From the NCBI GenBank assembly GCA_004556925.1, contig SFFI01000001.1:62001-126000 (forward strand): a DNA stretch of 64,000 nucleotides, in the 5' to 3' direction. A model generated the notes under the pieces. That model had not been told where the DNA came from. It searched no databases and saw only the letters and a list, made by a program, of their open reading frames with translations. Within the stretch, counting starts at the first letter, position 1. Each line of letters starts with the position of its first letter. Origin of the DNA: Clostridiales bacterium (GTDB taxonomy: Bacteria; Bacillota; Clostridia; Saccharofermentanales; DTU023). Made by a program: the position numbers and the translations under genes. This document shows, piece after piece, positions 15,292 to 24,384 of this stretch.

Positions 15292-16977
15292 TTACTTCAC
15301 GGCCGTGGCTTCCTGGGCCACAAAGGCCCCGTCTACCACTTTGGTTATAACCATGGATTTGACAGGACTCCCCTCCTGGTCGAAGGTCAAAGTGCCAGTG
15401 GCACCTTCAAAAGCACCTGTCTCTAATAAAGCAACCCGGATAGCCTCTGGGTCTGTAGATCCCGCTCTTTCGATTGCATCAATGAGCAACATATAGGCAT
15501 CATAGCCCAGGGCCGCGTAGGCGGTGGGCTCTTCGCCGTATTTCTCGGTATAGGCTTTGGCAAAGCGATCTGCTTCCTCTGTCAGAGCTAGGGACGCATT
15601 GTAGTGGGATGCAAAGTAAACGTCTTGGTCAAGCGCATCTCCCCCGATTTTGAGGAAGTCCGGATTATCCCAGGTATCACCTCCCAAGATGGGAGCCGTA
15701 ATGCCTAAGTCTCTGGCTTGCTTGATCAGCAAAGCGCAATCGCCATAGTTGCCAGGGCAAAAGATGATATCGGGGTTGGCCTGCATCAGGTTGTTAAGTT
15801 GGGGACCAAAATCTTGATCGCCCGCCTTGTAGGAGCCTTCAAACACGATCGCCTCATCGCCTAGCTGATCCTTGAAAGTGTTGGCAAATTGCTTGCAGAG
15901 CCCTACTGAGTAGTCACTGGAAAGATCCTGCAGGATCGCAGCTGTCTTGGCCCCCAAGGACTCCATAGCAAATTGGGCCAGGGCCATGCCCTGATAGGTA
16001 TCCGTAACACAGACCCGGAAGAAATAGGGATTGTCCACAGTAACAGAGGGGCTGGTTGCGGCAGTGGCAATACCGGGCACTTTTTCCTCCAGGAAAACTG
16101 GGGCGGCAGCTTGAGACAGCATGGAGGTGTGGGGTCCCAGCACGGCTACCACCTTGTCCTGGGTAACCAAACGTTGGGCAACATTATAGGCTTCCAGCTG
16201 GTCTGACTTGTTATCGGCCTTCACCAGCGCTATTTTGCGGCCTAAAACTTCAGGGACCATGGTTTGGGCTAGCTCCATGCCTTGGAAGTCCATTTGGGCG
16301 GCCGCAGCATAGAGGCCGGAGAAGGGCTCTAAAACCCCAATGCGGACGGCGTCAGGATCATTTAAATTCTGCTTTAGGCTTTCCGTGCTCGTGGCTTCTT
16401 TATACAGGGCAAGGGCTGCGCTGGGGGCAAATAAGCTTACACGCTCTACTTGGCCACTTTTTTTACCCACGGAGATGCGGGCTTGGCCTGTCAAGAAACT
16501 ATAGGTGTAAATCGTTTGATCTTTTAATTCAAAGGTCTCTGCCGTCTCACCATAAGCAGCCAGCATGTCTTTGGCCAGAGAACCTAACTGGATATTATCT
16601 GGGAAAACCAGCTTATTCGCATGATGGATGCTGGTCTGGTCAAAGCTGGCACCAACCACCTGGCCTTCCGAGAAGCTTTGGCTGGCAGAGCCTACATTTG
16701 CCAGATAAACCCGGGCCTTCTGCTCACCCTTTGCCATAGTCAGGTAAGTCGTTTGACCAGGAGTCAGCTCGCCTTCCTCTCCCAGCTCCCAGCCTTGGGC
16801 AGCCAGGTCGGCAAAGGCAAAGGGCAGGCTGTAATGTGTGCCTTCCAGGGTAAAGCTGAAATCTGAGAGGTCAGCAGCCAGGCTGGTACTGCTTTCTTCT
16901 GCCCAGATGACAGGTGCGGCTAAGCCCGTTAAGGCGAAGCTCAATAAGATCAGAGCAATCAACAAAGACTTTTTCAT
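15292..16977 (-). CDS. Branched-chain amino-acid-type ABC substrate-binding protein with extra N-terminal domain
   Basis: 561 residues. A Sec signal peptide (MKKSLLIALILLSFALTGLA, cleavage near AAP/WAEE) has no lipobox cysteine. Residues about 30-195 are an additional domain with a repeated beta-like pattern. About 205-560 is the periplasmic-binding fold of LivJ/AmiC type (IGVLEPFSGLYAAAAQMDFQGMELA; VAVLGPHTSMLSQAAAPVF; YDAYMLLIDAIERAG). Typical members have about 380 residues. No permease or ATPase genes are adjacent, so it either serves a transporter elsewhere or acts as an extracellular sensor (inference). Exported. Confidence 0.9.
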   Translation of the reverse strand: MKKSLLIALILLSFALTGLAAPVIWAEESSTSLAADLSDFSFTLEGTHYSLPFAFADLAAQGWELGEEGELTPGQTTYLTMAKGEQKARVYLANVGSASQSFSEGQVVGASFDQTSIHHANKLVFPDNIQLGSLAKDMLAAYGETAETFELKDQTIYTYSFLTGQARISVGKKSGQVERVSLFAPSAALALYKEATSTESLKQNLNDPDAVRIGVLEPFSGLYAAAAQMDFQGMELAQTMVPEVLGRKIALVKADNKSDQLEAYNVAQRLVTQDKVVAVLGPHTSMLSQAAAPVFLEEKVPGIATAATSPSVTVDNPYFFRVCVTDTYQGMALAQFAMESLGAKTAAILQDLSSDYSVGLCKQFANTFKDQLGDEAIVFEGSYKAGDQDFGPQLNNLMQANPDIIFCPGNYGDCALLIKQARDLGITAPILGGDTWDNPDFLKIGGDALDQDVYFASHYNASLALTEEADRFAKAYTEKYGEEPTAYAALGYDAYMLLIDAIERAGSTDPEAIRVALLETGAFEGATGTLTFDQEGSPVKSMVITKVVDGAFVAQEATAVK

Positions 16978-17061
16978 GTTGCACCTACCTTTATGAAAGA
17001 TTTATACCGACATTATACCTTTTTATACCACTTGTGCGAATGAAGACTTTTGCTCCAACAC

Positions 17062-17091
17062 AAGATCCAGCCCTGGCCAGGGCTGGATCTT
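17062..17091. terminator. Perfect 30-bp palindrome after htrA
   Basis: AAGATCCAGCCCTGG and its exact reverse complement abut with no loop, 27 bases beyond the htrA stop. Position suggests a terminator, but no T-run follows on either strand. Confidence 0.65.
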
Positions 17092-17117
17092 ATGAGAGGA
17101 TTCTATAAGTAAATGGG

Positions 17118-18476
17118 TTAGAAGTCTTGATCGCTTTCAGTAGGTTCAGGTGCTTCTGTGGCCTGAGGGGCTGCTTCCAAGGTCATATTGGCCGACTGCT
17201 TTTCGCCTTCACGGAAGAAGATGACCTCTACCGTATCCCCGGGAGCCCAATTTTTCTTCATGTTCTCAATAGAGCTGACAGAATCGACGGCCTTGCCATC
17301 GATCTCGACAATAAAATCTCCAGCCTCAAGGCCCGCCTTATCTGCGGGTGAGCCTTCAACCACCTCGACAACAAATACGCCGGGACGGTCAGCCAGGCGA
17401 TACTGACGCGCAAAGTCTTTATCAAAACCCCGGCCTGCAATCCCCAGTTGAACTCGGGAGACCACTTCGCCATGTTCCATGAGATCTTGCAGGATGGGGA
17501 CGGCATAGTCTGAAGGGATAGCAAAGGAGAGACCTTCAAAGCTATCGCCTGACCTACCGCCAGATAATTTAGCGGTGTTAATCCCGATGACTTCACCAAA
17601 GGAATTGAAGAGGGCACCACCAGAGTTACCAGCGTTAATCGCGGCATCTGTCTGCAAGACATTGAGTTCCAGGCCGTCGATATTGATGGTCCGCTCCAAA
17701 GCAGAGATGATACCGGCCGTTACACTACCCTCCAGTGTACCAGAGGGGTTGCCGATGGCCACAGCCAATTCGCCCACTTCCAAGTCTCCAGACTTACCTA
17801 ATTTCACAGCCGGAAAGCGCTCATCCTTATGGGGCTTAATCTTGATGACTGCCAGGTCAGACAGGGGGTCTGTGCCGACGACTTCTGCCTCATAGAGTTG
17901 TCCATCATCTGTATGGACTTTGATATTGCTGGCATTTTCCACGACGTGGTTATTGGTAGCGATATAGCCGTCTTCGGAGATAAAGAAGCCAGAACCTGCC
18001 ACCGGCATAGGAACTTCAAAGTAGAAATTGATGGGGACTGCTTTTTCCGTAGAGATTGCAACTACCGAAGGTTTGCCAAGTTTGGCTATTTCGGTAATCT
18101 GCAAGGGCTTGCGGTCGCTATCCTCCCGCATAGCCGCGTTATATAAGGAGAGGTGCTTACCAGCAGATGACTGCAAAGTCGCTGGCTCCGCGCTGACTGT
18201 GCTGGCTGGCAGGGCTGATGCCCGGCTTTCCAATTCCTGCTGGAGTCCGTGATTTTGCCAGGCCAGGCCCAGCAGGGAGAAGAGCCCTACCACGATTAAG
18301 CATAAGGCTAAAAACTGCTTGATCCGCGGGCCCTGTTTTTTGGGGGCAAGGTGTGCTGGTTCGCTAGTCGTTTTGCCCTTGTAGGTATAAACCCCATTTT
18401 CTTGCTCTGTAGAGTAAATATTCTGCCGAGGACTATCGTCCTCAGGCTGGTAAGCATGAAAACGTTGATTTTCCAT
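17118..18476 (-). CDS. htrA: HtrA/DegP-type membrane-anchored serine protease
   Basis: Quality-control protease of the cell surface. 452 residues: cytoplasmic N-terminus of 52, one membrane helix at 53-73, trypsin-like domain at about 125-320, PDZ domain at about 335-430. The catalytic triad is complete: His177 (TNNHVV), Asp207 (SDLAVIKI) and Ser285 (NAGNSGGALF). GGAGAATTC precedes the ATG, and a TATAAT on the minus strand (18601-18596) lies upstream in the otherwise empty 275-bp gap. Monocistronic. Confidence 0.95.
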   Translation of the reverse strand: MENQRFHAYQPEDDSPRQNIYSTEQENGVYTYKGKTTSEPAHLAPKKQGPRIKQFLALCLIVVGLFSLLGLAWQNHGLQQELESRASALPASTVSAEPATLQSSAGKHLSLYNAAMREDSDRKPLQITEIAKLGKPSVVAISTEKAVPINFYFEVPMPVAGSGFFISEDGYIATNNHVVENASNIKVHTDDGQLYEAEVVGTDPLSDLAVIKIKPHKDERFPAVKLGKSGDLEVGELAVAIGNPSGTLEGSVTAGIISALERTINIDGLELNVLQTDAAINAGNSGGALFNSFGEVIGINTAKLSGGRSGDSFEGLSFAIPSDYAVPILQDLMEHGEVVSRVQLGIAGRGFDKDFARQYRLADRPGVFVVEVVEGSPADKAGLEAGDFIVEIDGKAVDSVSSIENMKKNWAPGDTVEVIFFREGEKQSANMTLEAAPQATEAPEPTESDQDF

Positions 18477-18751
18477 ATGAATTCTCCTTCAGTGTCTATT
18501 GGGTACTGAGCGGGGCAAGCCTTTGTCGGGAAGGGAACGTTATAGGTTTTCCATGCTGATTAGGCTCAGCCCGCAGGGTGCTTCGAAACACTGTCATTAT
18601 AGGAGGACGGAAGCATAAAAGAAGCACGATAATGAAAAACAATGTGCCAGCTTTGTGAAGAATTTTGACGAGTACCATGTCGGGCAAGGTGTTAAGCCTG
18701 AAATCTTTACGGCACTGAGCTCAATGATGGGCTAAAGAATACCCTATAAGG

Positions 18752-19357
18752 TTAAGCGCTAAGTCTGTCTGGATAAAAGCGTTTGAGGATAAAGCTGTCC
18801 CAGAGACGCTGGAGCTTTTTAAGCAAGAAAAAGTAGAGCAAGGGAACATAGATTGCCAGAACCAAGATGACGATCCCCAACAAGGCGAGCAAGATAGCCC
18901 CGGCCACTACCCCCGCCAAAGTCGCAGACAAGCCTCCTAAAAAAGAGAAAAAACCCGCCAGATTGGCCATGAGGTTATTGGCTAGTTCGCCGATTTGCAT
19001 GACTAAGCCACTGGCAGAGCTTCCGGATTTTTCACCGATAAGGCTTTTCAGAACAAAGCACCAGGATGAGAGGTACATGAGGGCGTAGGCCAAAAGCACC
19101 AGGATCTTTGCAAGTCGAGGCAGGCCATGGTAGCGGGCTGCAGCAAAGGGCAGGGCGATCAGCAGAACCAGGCTAGTGCATAAGTAGAAAAGAGCCGGCA
19201 GGGGGAGATAGCGCTGTAAGGCTGGCAAGAAATACATGGCCAGCCCCACGGCCAAGGCGACAAAGCCTACAAAAAAATGGAAGGCAGGATGCCGGCGGTC
19301 TTCGTAATCGGTATGAGCCCAGCGGGGGCCTAAAAATTCACCCTCCCAAAAGTCCAA
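18752..19357 (-). CDS. Multi-pass membrane protein of unknown function
   Basis: Unrecognised, 201 residues. Five predicted membrane helices: about 26-44, 50-70, 80-100, 125-150 and 155-180; the last two are Gly/Ala/Leu rich. The start is TTG at 19357 with a strong GGAGGT 8 bases upstream; the preceding gene's stop lies between them, so the two are translationally coupled. The basic C-terminus (LKRFYPDRLSA) is probably cytoplasmic. Confidence 0.75.
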   Translation of the reverse strand: MDFWEGEFLGPRWAHTDYEDRRHPAFHFFVGFVALAVGLAMYFLPALQRYLPLPALFYLCTSLVLLIALPFAAARYHGLPRLAKILVLLAYALMYLSSWCFVLKSLIGEKSGSSASGLVMQIGELANNLMANLAGFFSFLGGLSATLAGVVAGAILLALLGIVILVLAIYVPLLYFFLLKKLQRLWDSFILKRFYPDRLSA

Positions 19358-19358
19358 A

Positions 19359-19781
19359 CTAGTGACCTCCTATGGGGTCAACCAGCTGGTCAGCAGTATT
19401 TTCAATCGACTTTATAAATTGCAGCCAGTCAGGGTTTTTATTGTCTGCACCACTCGAAAACAAACTGGGTTCTTTGTCTTCAGAAAGGCCAAGTGACAAG
19501 CACCAGGAATAATCTAAATTGGGATCACAGGCAATCCCCTCCGGCGGGCGGGCTTCCGCCAATAAAGGCAAGAGTTCATGGCGGATAGACTGAACCTGGT
19601 CATCCCGGATGTTGCGGGTAAAATCGTTATACCAGCGGTTGCTGTCACGCCATGAAAGGATGCGCTTAGCAAAATCAACTCTAATCACAATTTGACCTTG
19701 GCGGAAGCGGTTCACAACCACTTCTACCCAGTTCACCTTTTGTGCTTTCTTTTTCATTTTTTCCAAGGTCTGTTCATCCAT
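19359..19781 (-). CDS. Hypothetical soluble protein
   Basis: Unrecognised, about 140 residues, no signal peptide or membrane helix. It has a basic N-terminus (LEKMKKKAQK), a motif RDSNRWYNDFTRNIRDD in the middle and an acidic C-terminus. ATG 19781 is preferred to the in-frame TTG at 19796. It follows whiA by 63 bases and is coupled to the membrane gene downstream, so it may be its partner. Confidence 0.65.
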   Translation of the reverse strand: MDEQTLEKMKKKAQKVNWVEVVVNRFRQGQIVIRVDFAKRILSWRDSNRWYNDFTRNIRDDQVQSIRHELLPLLAEARPPEGIACDPNLDYSWCLSLGLSEDKEPSLFSSGADNKNPDWLQFIKSIENTADQLVDPIGGH

Positions 19782-19844
19782 AGTCTTGCTTCTCAAATAA
19801 TATTCATCATTTTAGCATGAAGGTCAAATCCTGCCTAGCAGAGT

Positions 19845-20762
19845 CTAGGCCTCCAGGTCCGGTCCTATGCGCTCAGCTAAGTCCAGGATTTTCTGCATGC
19901 GGTGGTTGACCCCAGACTTCCCCAGAGGGGGATCCAGAGCTTGGCCTAACTCAGTCAGGGAAAGTTCCGGATATTTGAGCCGCAACTTGGCTACATTTTT
20001 TAAGTTATCCGGGAGTTTAGCATATTCGCCACAGGCTTTGAGATGGAGAATAGCCTTGCGCTGCCGGGCCGAGGAATCGGCAAGGCGTTGGGCATTAGCG
20101 GAATCACAATTAACCACCCGGTTGACCTGGTTATACATTTCTTTTTCTACCCGCAAAGATTCAAAGTTCAAAAGACCTTGATTGGCACCGCTGTAAAGTA
20201 GAAAGTCTGCAATGGTCTGTCCATCCTTGGTATATAAGACATAGTAGCCTTGGTGGCGAAGCTCCTTGAACTTAAGGCCCAAGTCTGCAAAAACGGCTTG
20301 GAAGAAGGCCTGGGCAAGGGTTCTCTGCAAAGAAAATTCCAAGTGGTAAAAGTCCTGGGGGCTGGCCAGAGACCCGGCCGCCAAAAACAAGCTAGACAGG
20401 ATAAGGGCAATATTATTGCGCCTCTCTTCTTGGCCGAGGTCCGGACCAATGTAGGCCTGCCCTGTTTGGGCAAATTGTTCAAGATCTGCCCTCAAGCGGC
20501 GGGCCGTATCCAAGTCCTCAAGATAAAGAGAGGACCGGGACTTCGTCACATTCACCTCTACCTGGATTTGGTAGACCTCGTCCAGGGCTTGGGCCAAATA
20601 CTCTACAAAGTTCTGATTTTGGCTGGAAAAGTGTAGTTCCCTCCCCTGGATGCGAAAGGCAGCCAAGAGTGAGACCCAAAGCGGTAGGGCCCTATTTTGC
20701 TTCTGCTCGCTGAGCAAAGCAAAAAACTCATGGCGGAGATTTTGAGAAAAGGAAGGTTGCAA
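19845..20762 (-). CDS. whiA: WhiA, DNA-binding regulator
   Basis: 305 residues, the usual length for WhiA. The N-terminal part is the LAGLIDADG-like domain without nuclease activity. The C-terminal helix-turn-helix is visible in YPELSLTELGQALDPPLGKS followed by GVNHRM. In Firmicutes WhiA affects cell division and chromosome segregation. It starts with TTG at 20762 behind AGGAGT, 18 bases after rapZ, and ends the hprK-murB-rapZ-whiA cluster. Confidence 0.95.
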   Translation of the reverse strand: MQPSFSQNLRHEFFALLSEQKQNRALPLWVSLLAAFRIQGRELHFSSQNQNFVEYLAQALDEVYQIQVEVNVTKSRSSLYLEDLDTARRLRADLEQFAQTGQAYIGPDLGQEERRNNIALILSSLFLAAGSLASPQDFYHLEFSLQRTLAQAFFQAVFADLGLKFKELRHQGYYVLYTKDGQTIADFLLYSGANQGLLNFESLRVEKEMYNQVNRVVNCDSANAQRLADSSARQRKAILHLKACGEYAKLPDNLKNVAKLRLKYPELSLTELGQALDPPLGKSGVNHRMQKILDLAERIGPDLEA

Positions 20763-20780
20763 GTTTAACTCCTACAAGAC

Positions 20781-21659
20781 TTAAATTCCACCCGTAGCCT
20801 GCTTGTGGAGATCTCGATGCTCTACAAAAACAGGATAAGCAGAATCCACTAGACGGGCTTTAAGGGCCTCTACAAAGGCCACTGACCGGTGGTGGCCACC
20901 CGTACATCCAAAAGCAATATTTAACCTCATGCGGCCTTCCCGCTTAAAGAAAGGTAAAATAAGGCGAAGATTTTCTAATTGCCGGTCCAGAAAATCTCCA
21001 CTCTCCGGAAATGAGAAAATATAATCAAAGACAGGCTGGTCAAGGCCACTGAGTGGCTTTAATTCGGGAATATAGAAAGGATTGGGCACAAAGCGGACAT
21101 CGCAGACGATATCGGCATCTAAAGGTAGACCATACTTGTAACCAAAAGACTCTATATACAGGGTGATAAAGTCCTCTTGGCCGGGCTGGAAGCTGTGTAT
21201 AAGTTGATCTCTCAGGTCTAGACCTGAGAGAAAGCTGGTATCAATGATATCTGTCGCCATTTCCCGCAGCGGGGCCATAAGTTCCCGTTCCCGACGGAGG
21301 GCTGAGGTCAAATCAGAAGATTGGGCCAAGGGATGGTTGCGCCGGGTTTGCTTATAGCGTGAAAGCAGGACCTCTGCTTGGGCCTCCAGATAAAGCAGGC
21401 GAATTTGTGGATATTGCTGCAAGATACGGGCTATCTTGGGTGATAACTCATCACGAAGGGCCAGGGCACGGGCATCGCTAATCAGGCAGAAACGCTGGTT
21501 CTCGCCCCTCTCATCATGGGCTTCTGACAAAGAGCTCACTAAAAGCTCCAGCAGGGAGGGCGGGACGTTATCAATGCAAAAATAGCCCAAATCCTCCAAA
21601 TACTTAGCGGCTGTTGATTTACCGGAACCGGATAAGCCGGTTACGATCAAAATTTCCAC
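20781..21659 (-). CDS. rapZ: RapZ/YvcJ nucleotide-binding protein
   Basis: 292 residues. Walker A is TGLSGSGKST at the very N-terminus, followed by LGYFCIDNVP; the C-terminal signature IAFGCTGGHHRSV is intact. In enteric bacteria RapZ is an RNase adapter controlling glmS; in Firmicutes YvcJ binds GTP and UDP-GlcNAc and its role is less clear. The start is GTG with GGAGAGG upstream. Between murB and whiA, as in many Firmicutes. Confidence 0.95.
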   Translation of the reverse strand: MEILIVTGLSGSGKSTAAKYLEDLGYFCIDNVPPSLLELLVSSLSEAHDERGENQRFCLISDARALALRDELSPKIARILQQYPQIRLLYLEAQAEVLLSRYKQTRRNHPLAQSSDLTSALRRERELMAPLREMATDIIDTSFLSGLDLRDQLIHSFQPGQEDFITLYIESFGYKYGLPLDADIVCDVRFVPNPFYIPELKPLSGLDQPVFDYIFSFPESGDFLDRQLENLRLILPFFKREGRMRLNIAFGCTGGHHRSVAFVEALKARLVDSAYPVFVEHRDLHKQATGGI

Positions 21660-21678
21660 GCGTCCTCTCCTCTACCAC

Positions 21679-22638
21679 TTACAATTCCGTCGCTAACTCA
21701 CGACTACAAGGGGACCAGTCTCCTAAAAAGCGCACTTCAGGCTCCAGGCTAAAGCCTGATTGCTGCTTAACCTCTGCTTGCACATGGGCAAAAACCTGTC
21801 TCAAGTCCTGGGCTGTGGCGCCGCCATAGTTGACGATAAAGCCAGCATGCTTGGCTGACACCCCGCACTTGCCTTGACGCCAGCCCTTGAGGCCTGCCCC
21901 CTCAATCAGGCGAGAGGCGTAGGCCCCCTGAGGTCTCTTGAAGGAAGAACCTGCACTCGCCATCTCCAACGGTTGAGACTTACGCCGTCTGGTCTGGAAA
22001 TCTGCCATACGCGCATATATCTCAGACTTATCTCCCGGAACCAGTTCTAAGCTCACTTGAGAAATAAGACCAGAGTGGTCGCTAAAGTAAGAGTGGCGGT
22101 AGGAGAAGTCAAGTTCTCGCCCTGCCAAATTTTTCACTTGCAGCTGGTCATCAATGAGGGTCACTTGTGTCACAAAATCACCGATGGTGCAGTCATAGGC
22201 GCCTGCGTTCATCATAATCGCACCGCCCAGGGAGCCCGGTATACCCACCAAGCCCTCTACGCCACTCAAGCTGTGTCGGGCACAAAAAGCTGCCAGCTGG
22301 TACAGGGGGCAGCCGGCCTGACAGCGGAGCACTTGGCCCTCCAAGTAGAGCTGGCTATAGGCTGAACCCAAAATCAGGACAAGACCACGGATACCCTGGT
22401 CAGATATGAGCACATTGGAGCCACGGCCCAGAACTGTCACAGGCAGGTCGAGGTCGTGCGCTAGACGCAGGCAGGCGAGAATACTTTCTTGGCTGTGCGG
22501 CCAAGCCACAAGATCGGCTGGCCCACCCACCTTAAAACTGACTACCTGGCTAAGGGGGTAATGGGTGGAGAAGCGCAGGCCGGAAATCTCCGCTAAGCCT
22601 TGGACAGCCTGGTTTAATTTTGTTGAACAGCTATTCAA
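21679..22638 (-). CDS. murB: UDP-N-acetylenolpyruvoylglucosamine reductase
   Basis: FAD enzyme reducing UDP-GlcNAc-enolpyruvate to UDP-MurNAc in peptidoglycan synthesis. About 319 residues with the FAD-binding motifs GRGSNVL and GIPGSLGGAIMMNAGAY, then SSFKRP with the catalytic serine region and AGLKGWRQGKCGVSAKHAGF. A start at 22677 would overlap hprK by 47 bases. TTG 22638 has GGAGGC 9 bases upstream and an 8-base overlap with the hprK stop, so it is preferred. Confidence 0.93.
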   Translation of the reverse strand: MNSCSTKLNQAVQGLAEISGLRFSTHYPLSQVVSFKVGGPADLVAWPHSQESILACLRLAHDLDLPVTVLGRGSNVLISDQGIRGLVLILGSAYSQLYLEGQVLRCQAGCPLYQLAAFCARHSLSGVEGLVGIPGSLGGAIMMNAGAYDCTIGDFVTQVTLIDDQLQVKNLAGRELDFSYRHSYFSDHSGLISQVSLELVPGDKSEIYARMADFQTRRRKSQPLEMASAGSSFKRPQGAYASRLIEGAGLKGWRQGKCGVSAKHAGFIVNYGGATAQDLRQVFAHVQAEVKQQSGFSLEPEVRFLGDWSPCSRELATEL

Positions 22639-23578
22639 GCTTTCCTGCCTCCAGCTCTGAAGCACCAGATTGGCCAAAGACGCGCTCCGCTAAGGCTTTA
22701 GCGGCATCATAGCCCATGGTCTTCTGGCGGAAGTTAATGGCCGCCGCCTCCACAATCACGGCCAAATTCCGGCCTGGCCGTACCGGTATGGTGATAGAAG
22801 GGACATTGATCCCCAGGATTTCTGTATACTCATCCTGGAGGCCAAAGCGCTCATAGTTCTTACTTTCATCCCAATATTCCAGTTTGAGGATGAAGTCTAT
22901 ATTATCTTGGTACTTAACAGAGGACACCCCATAGAGCTCTTTAATATCTAAGATGCCTACCCCGCGGATTTCAATCAGGTAGCGAATAATATCCGGAGCC
23001 CGGCCCAAAAGCGTCGTATCTGAAACCCGGCGGATCTCCACTAGGTCGTCTGCGATCAGCCGGTGGCCACGCTTGACAATTTCCAAGGCCGTCTCCGATT
23101 TACCCACACCAGACTCACCCAGTAGCAAGACCCCCTCGCCATACACCTCTACCAGAACCCCATGCATGGAGAGGCGATCTGCCAGCTCCACATTAAGGTA
23201 CTTAATCAAGGATGAAGAGAAAGAACCGGTCGCCTCACCCGTACCCAAAAGAGGGATACCGAAGTGTTGTGCCGCAACTTCCATTTCTTTCATGGGCTTA
23301 TAGCCGCGCGCCAAAATAAGGCAGGGAATGCCGGTAGCAAACAGGCTGTTGAGCCGGCACTGTCTTTGACTGGGCAGGAGACTTTCCAGATAGGCAAACT
23401 CCATATTGCCAATGACCTGGATGCGGTCCGGAGCAAAATGCATGTAATTACCCGTCAACTGCAAACCAGGCCGGATCACATCAGGCACGTAAACGTGCAC
23501 CTGAGGGATATATGTCGACCCTTGAAAACATTGGAGTTTGAAGGTCTCTACTACTTTACTTAACGGGGTTTGGTTCAC
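22631..23578 (-). CDS. hprK: HPr kinase/phosphorylase
   Basis: Phosphorylates and dephosphorylates Ser46 of HPr for carbon catabolite control. 315 residues. Walker A is GESGVGKSETALE, followed by LIADDLVEI; the HprK signature region EIRGVGILDIKELYG is present. The N-terminal domain is about 130 residues. GTG start with GGAGGAAA upstream, first gene of the cluster. It implies a Gram-positive-type PTS regulatory system in this organism. Confidence 0.96.
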   Translation of the reverse strand: MNQTPLSKVVETFKLQCFQGSTYIPQVHVYVPDVIRPGLQLTGNYMHFAPDRIQVIGNMEFAYLESLLPSQRQCRLNSLFATGIPCLILARGYKPMKEMEVAAQHFGIPLLGTGEATGSFSSSLIKYLNVELADRLSMHGVLVEVYGEGVLLLGESGVGKSETALEIVKRGHRLIADDLVEIRRVSDTTLLGRAPDIIRYLIEIRGVGILDIKELYGVSSVKYQDNIDFILKLEYWDESKNYERFGLQDEYTEILGINVPSITIPVRPGRNLAVIVEAAAINFRQKTMGYDAAKALAERVFGQSGASELEAGKLE

Positions 23579-23709
23579 ACTTTCCTCCTAAGCTCTAAGC
23601 CAGGTCAAGTTGAAGTTATATGAGGATTATAGCACGGCAGACCTTGGGTCTAGCTGCCAGGCCCGTGCACAAGATTTCTCATAAAAATGGGGTCCTCGCC
23701 CTGAACATG

Positions 23710-23749
23710 TATAATTAGAGCAGTTGTGCACAACAAAGTTTTGCACAAC
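23710..23749 (+). promoter_or_regulatory. mntP promoter with tandem palindromic operator
   Basis: An extended -10 (TGTATAAT, hexamer at 23710-23715) is followed by GTTGTGCACAAC, a perfect 12-bp palindrome at 23723-23734, and by GTTTTGCACAAC at 23738-23749, one base different. The repeats lie where transcription should start, the position of a repressor site. A partial GTGCACAAG is also present at about 23665. Confidence 0.65.
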
Positions 23750-23766
23750 ACGAAGGAGAGAGAGTC

Positions 23767-24354
23767 TTGAAGCTCATTGAAGTTATCCTCATCGCTGTTG
23801 GCTTAAGCATGGATGCCTTTGCCGTCGCTATCTGCAAAGGCCTGTCAGTGAAACAGCTCCTGCCTAGGCACTACCTGATCACGGGCCTCTGGTTTGGCGG
23901 GTTCCAAGGCCTTATGCCCCTCTTAGGATTTATTTTAGGCCGGAGCCTGGAAAACTACATTAAATCGGTTGACCACTGGATCGCCTTTGGGCTCCTAGCC
24001 CTCATCGGCTTGAATATGCTCCGGGAATCCCGCAATCCCACTTGCGATGTACCAGCAGCTAGCGCAAGCCAGCGCCAGGCCTTTGCCCCTGGCACCATGC
24101 TGCCCCTGGCCCTGGCCACCTCCATTGATGCCCTAGCCATCGGAGTGAGTTTGGGCCTGCTCGACCAGGTCAATATTAGCCTGACTAGTACGCTTATCGG
24201 ATTAATAACCTTTGCCTTCTCCGCACTTGGCCTAGGCTTAGGCAGAATCCTGGGTGAAAAGTTTCAGCAAAAAGCCCAAATCGTAGGTGGGATCGTCTTA
24301 ATTGGCCTAGGGGTTAAGATTCTCTTGGAACATTTAGCTATAATAGAATTCTAA
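23767..24354 (+). CDS. mntP: Manganese efflux pump MntP
   Basis: 195 residues with six membrane helices. The family signatures GLSMDAFAVAICKG near the N-terminus and LATSIDALAIGVSLG in the second half carry the metal-binding acidic residues. It exports Mn(II). TTG start behind GAAGGAG. The palindromic operator just upstream suggests regulation by a metal-responsive or similar repressor. The AI-2E-type permease follows 30 bases later. Confidence 0.95.
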   Translation: MKLIEVILIAVGLSMDAFAVAICKGLSVKQLLPRHYLITGLWFGGFQGLMPLLGFILGRSLENYIKSVDHWIAFGLLALIGLNMLRESRNPTCDVPAASASQRQAFAPGTMLPLALATSIDALAIGVSLGLLDQVNISLTSTLIGLITFAFSALGLGLGRILGEKFQQKAQIVGGIVLIGLGVKILLEHLAIIEF

Positions 24355-24384
24355 AAGCCTAACGATGAGTCGAGGTTATAGCCC

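Noticed and set aside
18496..18687. Small minus-strand gene upstream of htrA
   Set aside because: No ribosome site or recognisable sequence; it overlaps the probable htrA promoter.
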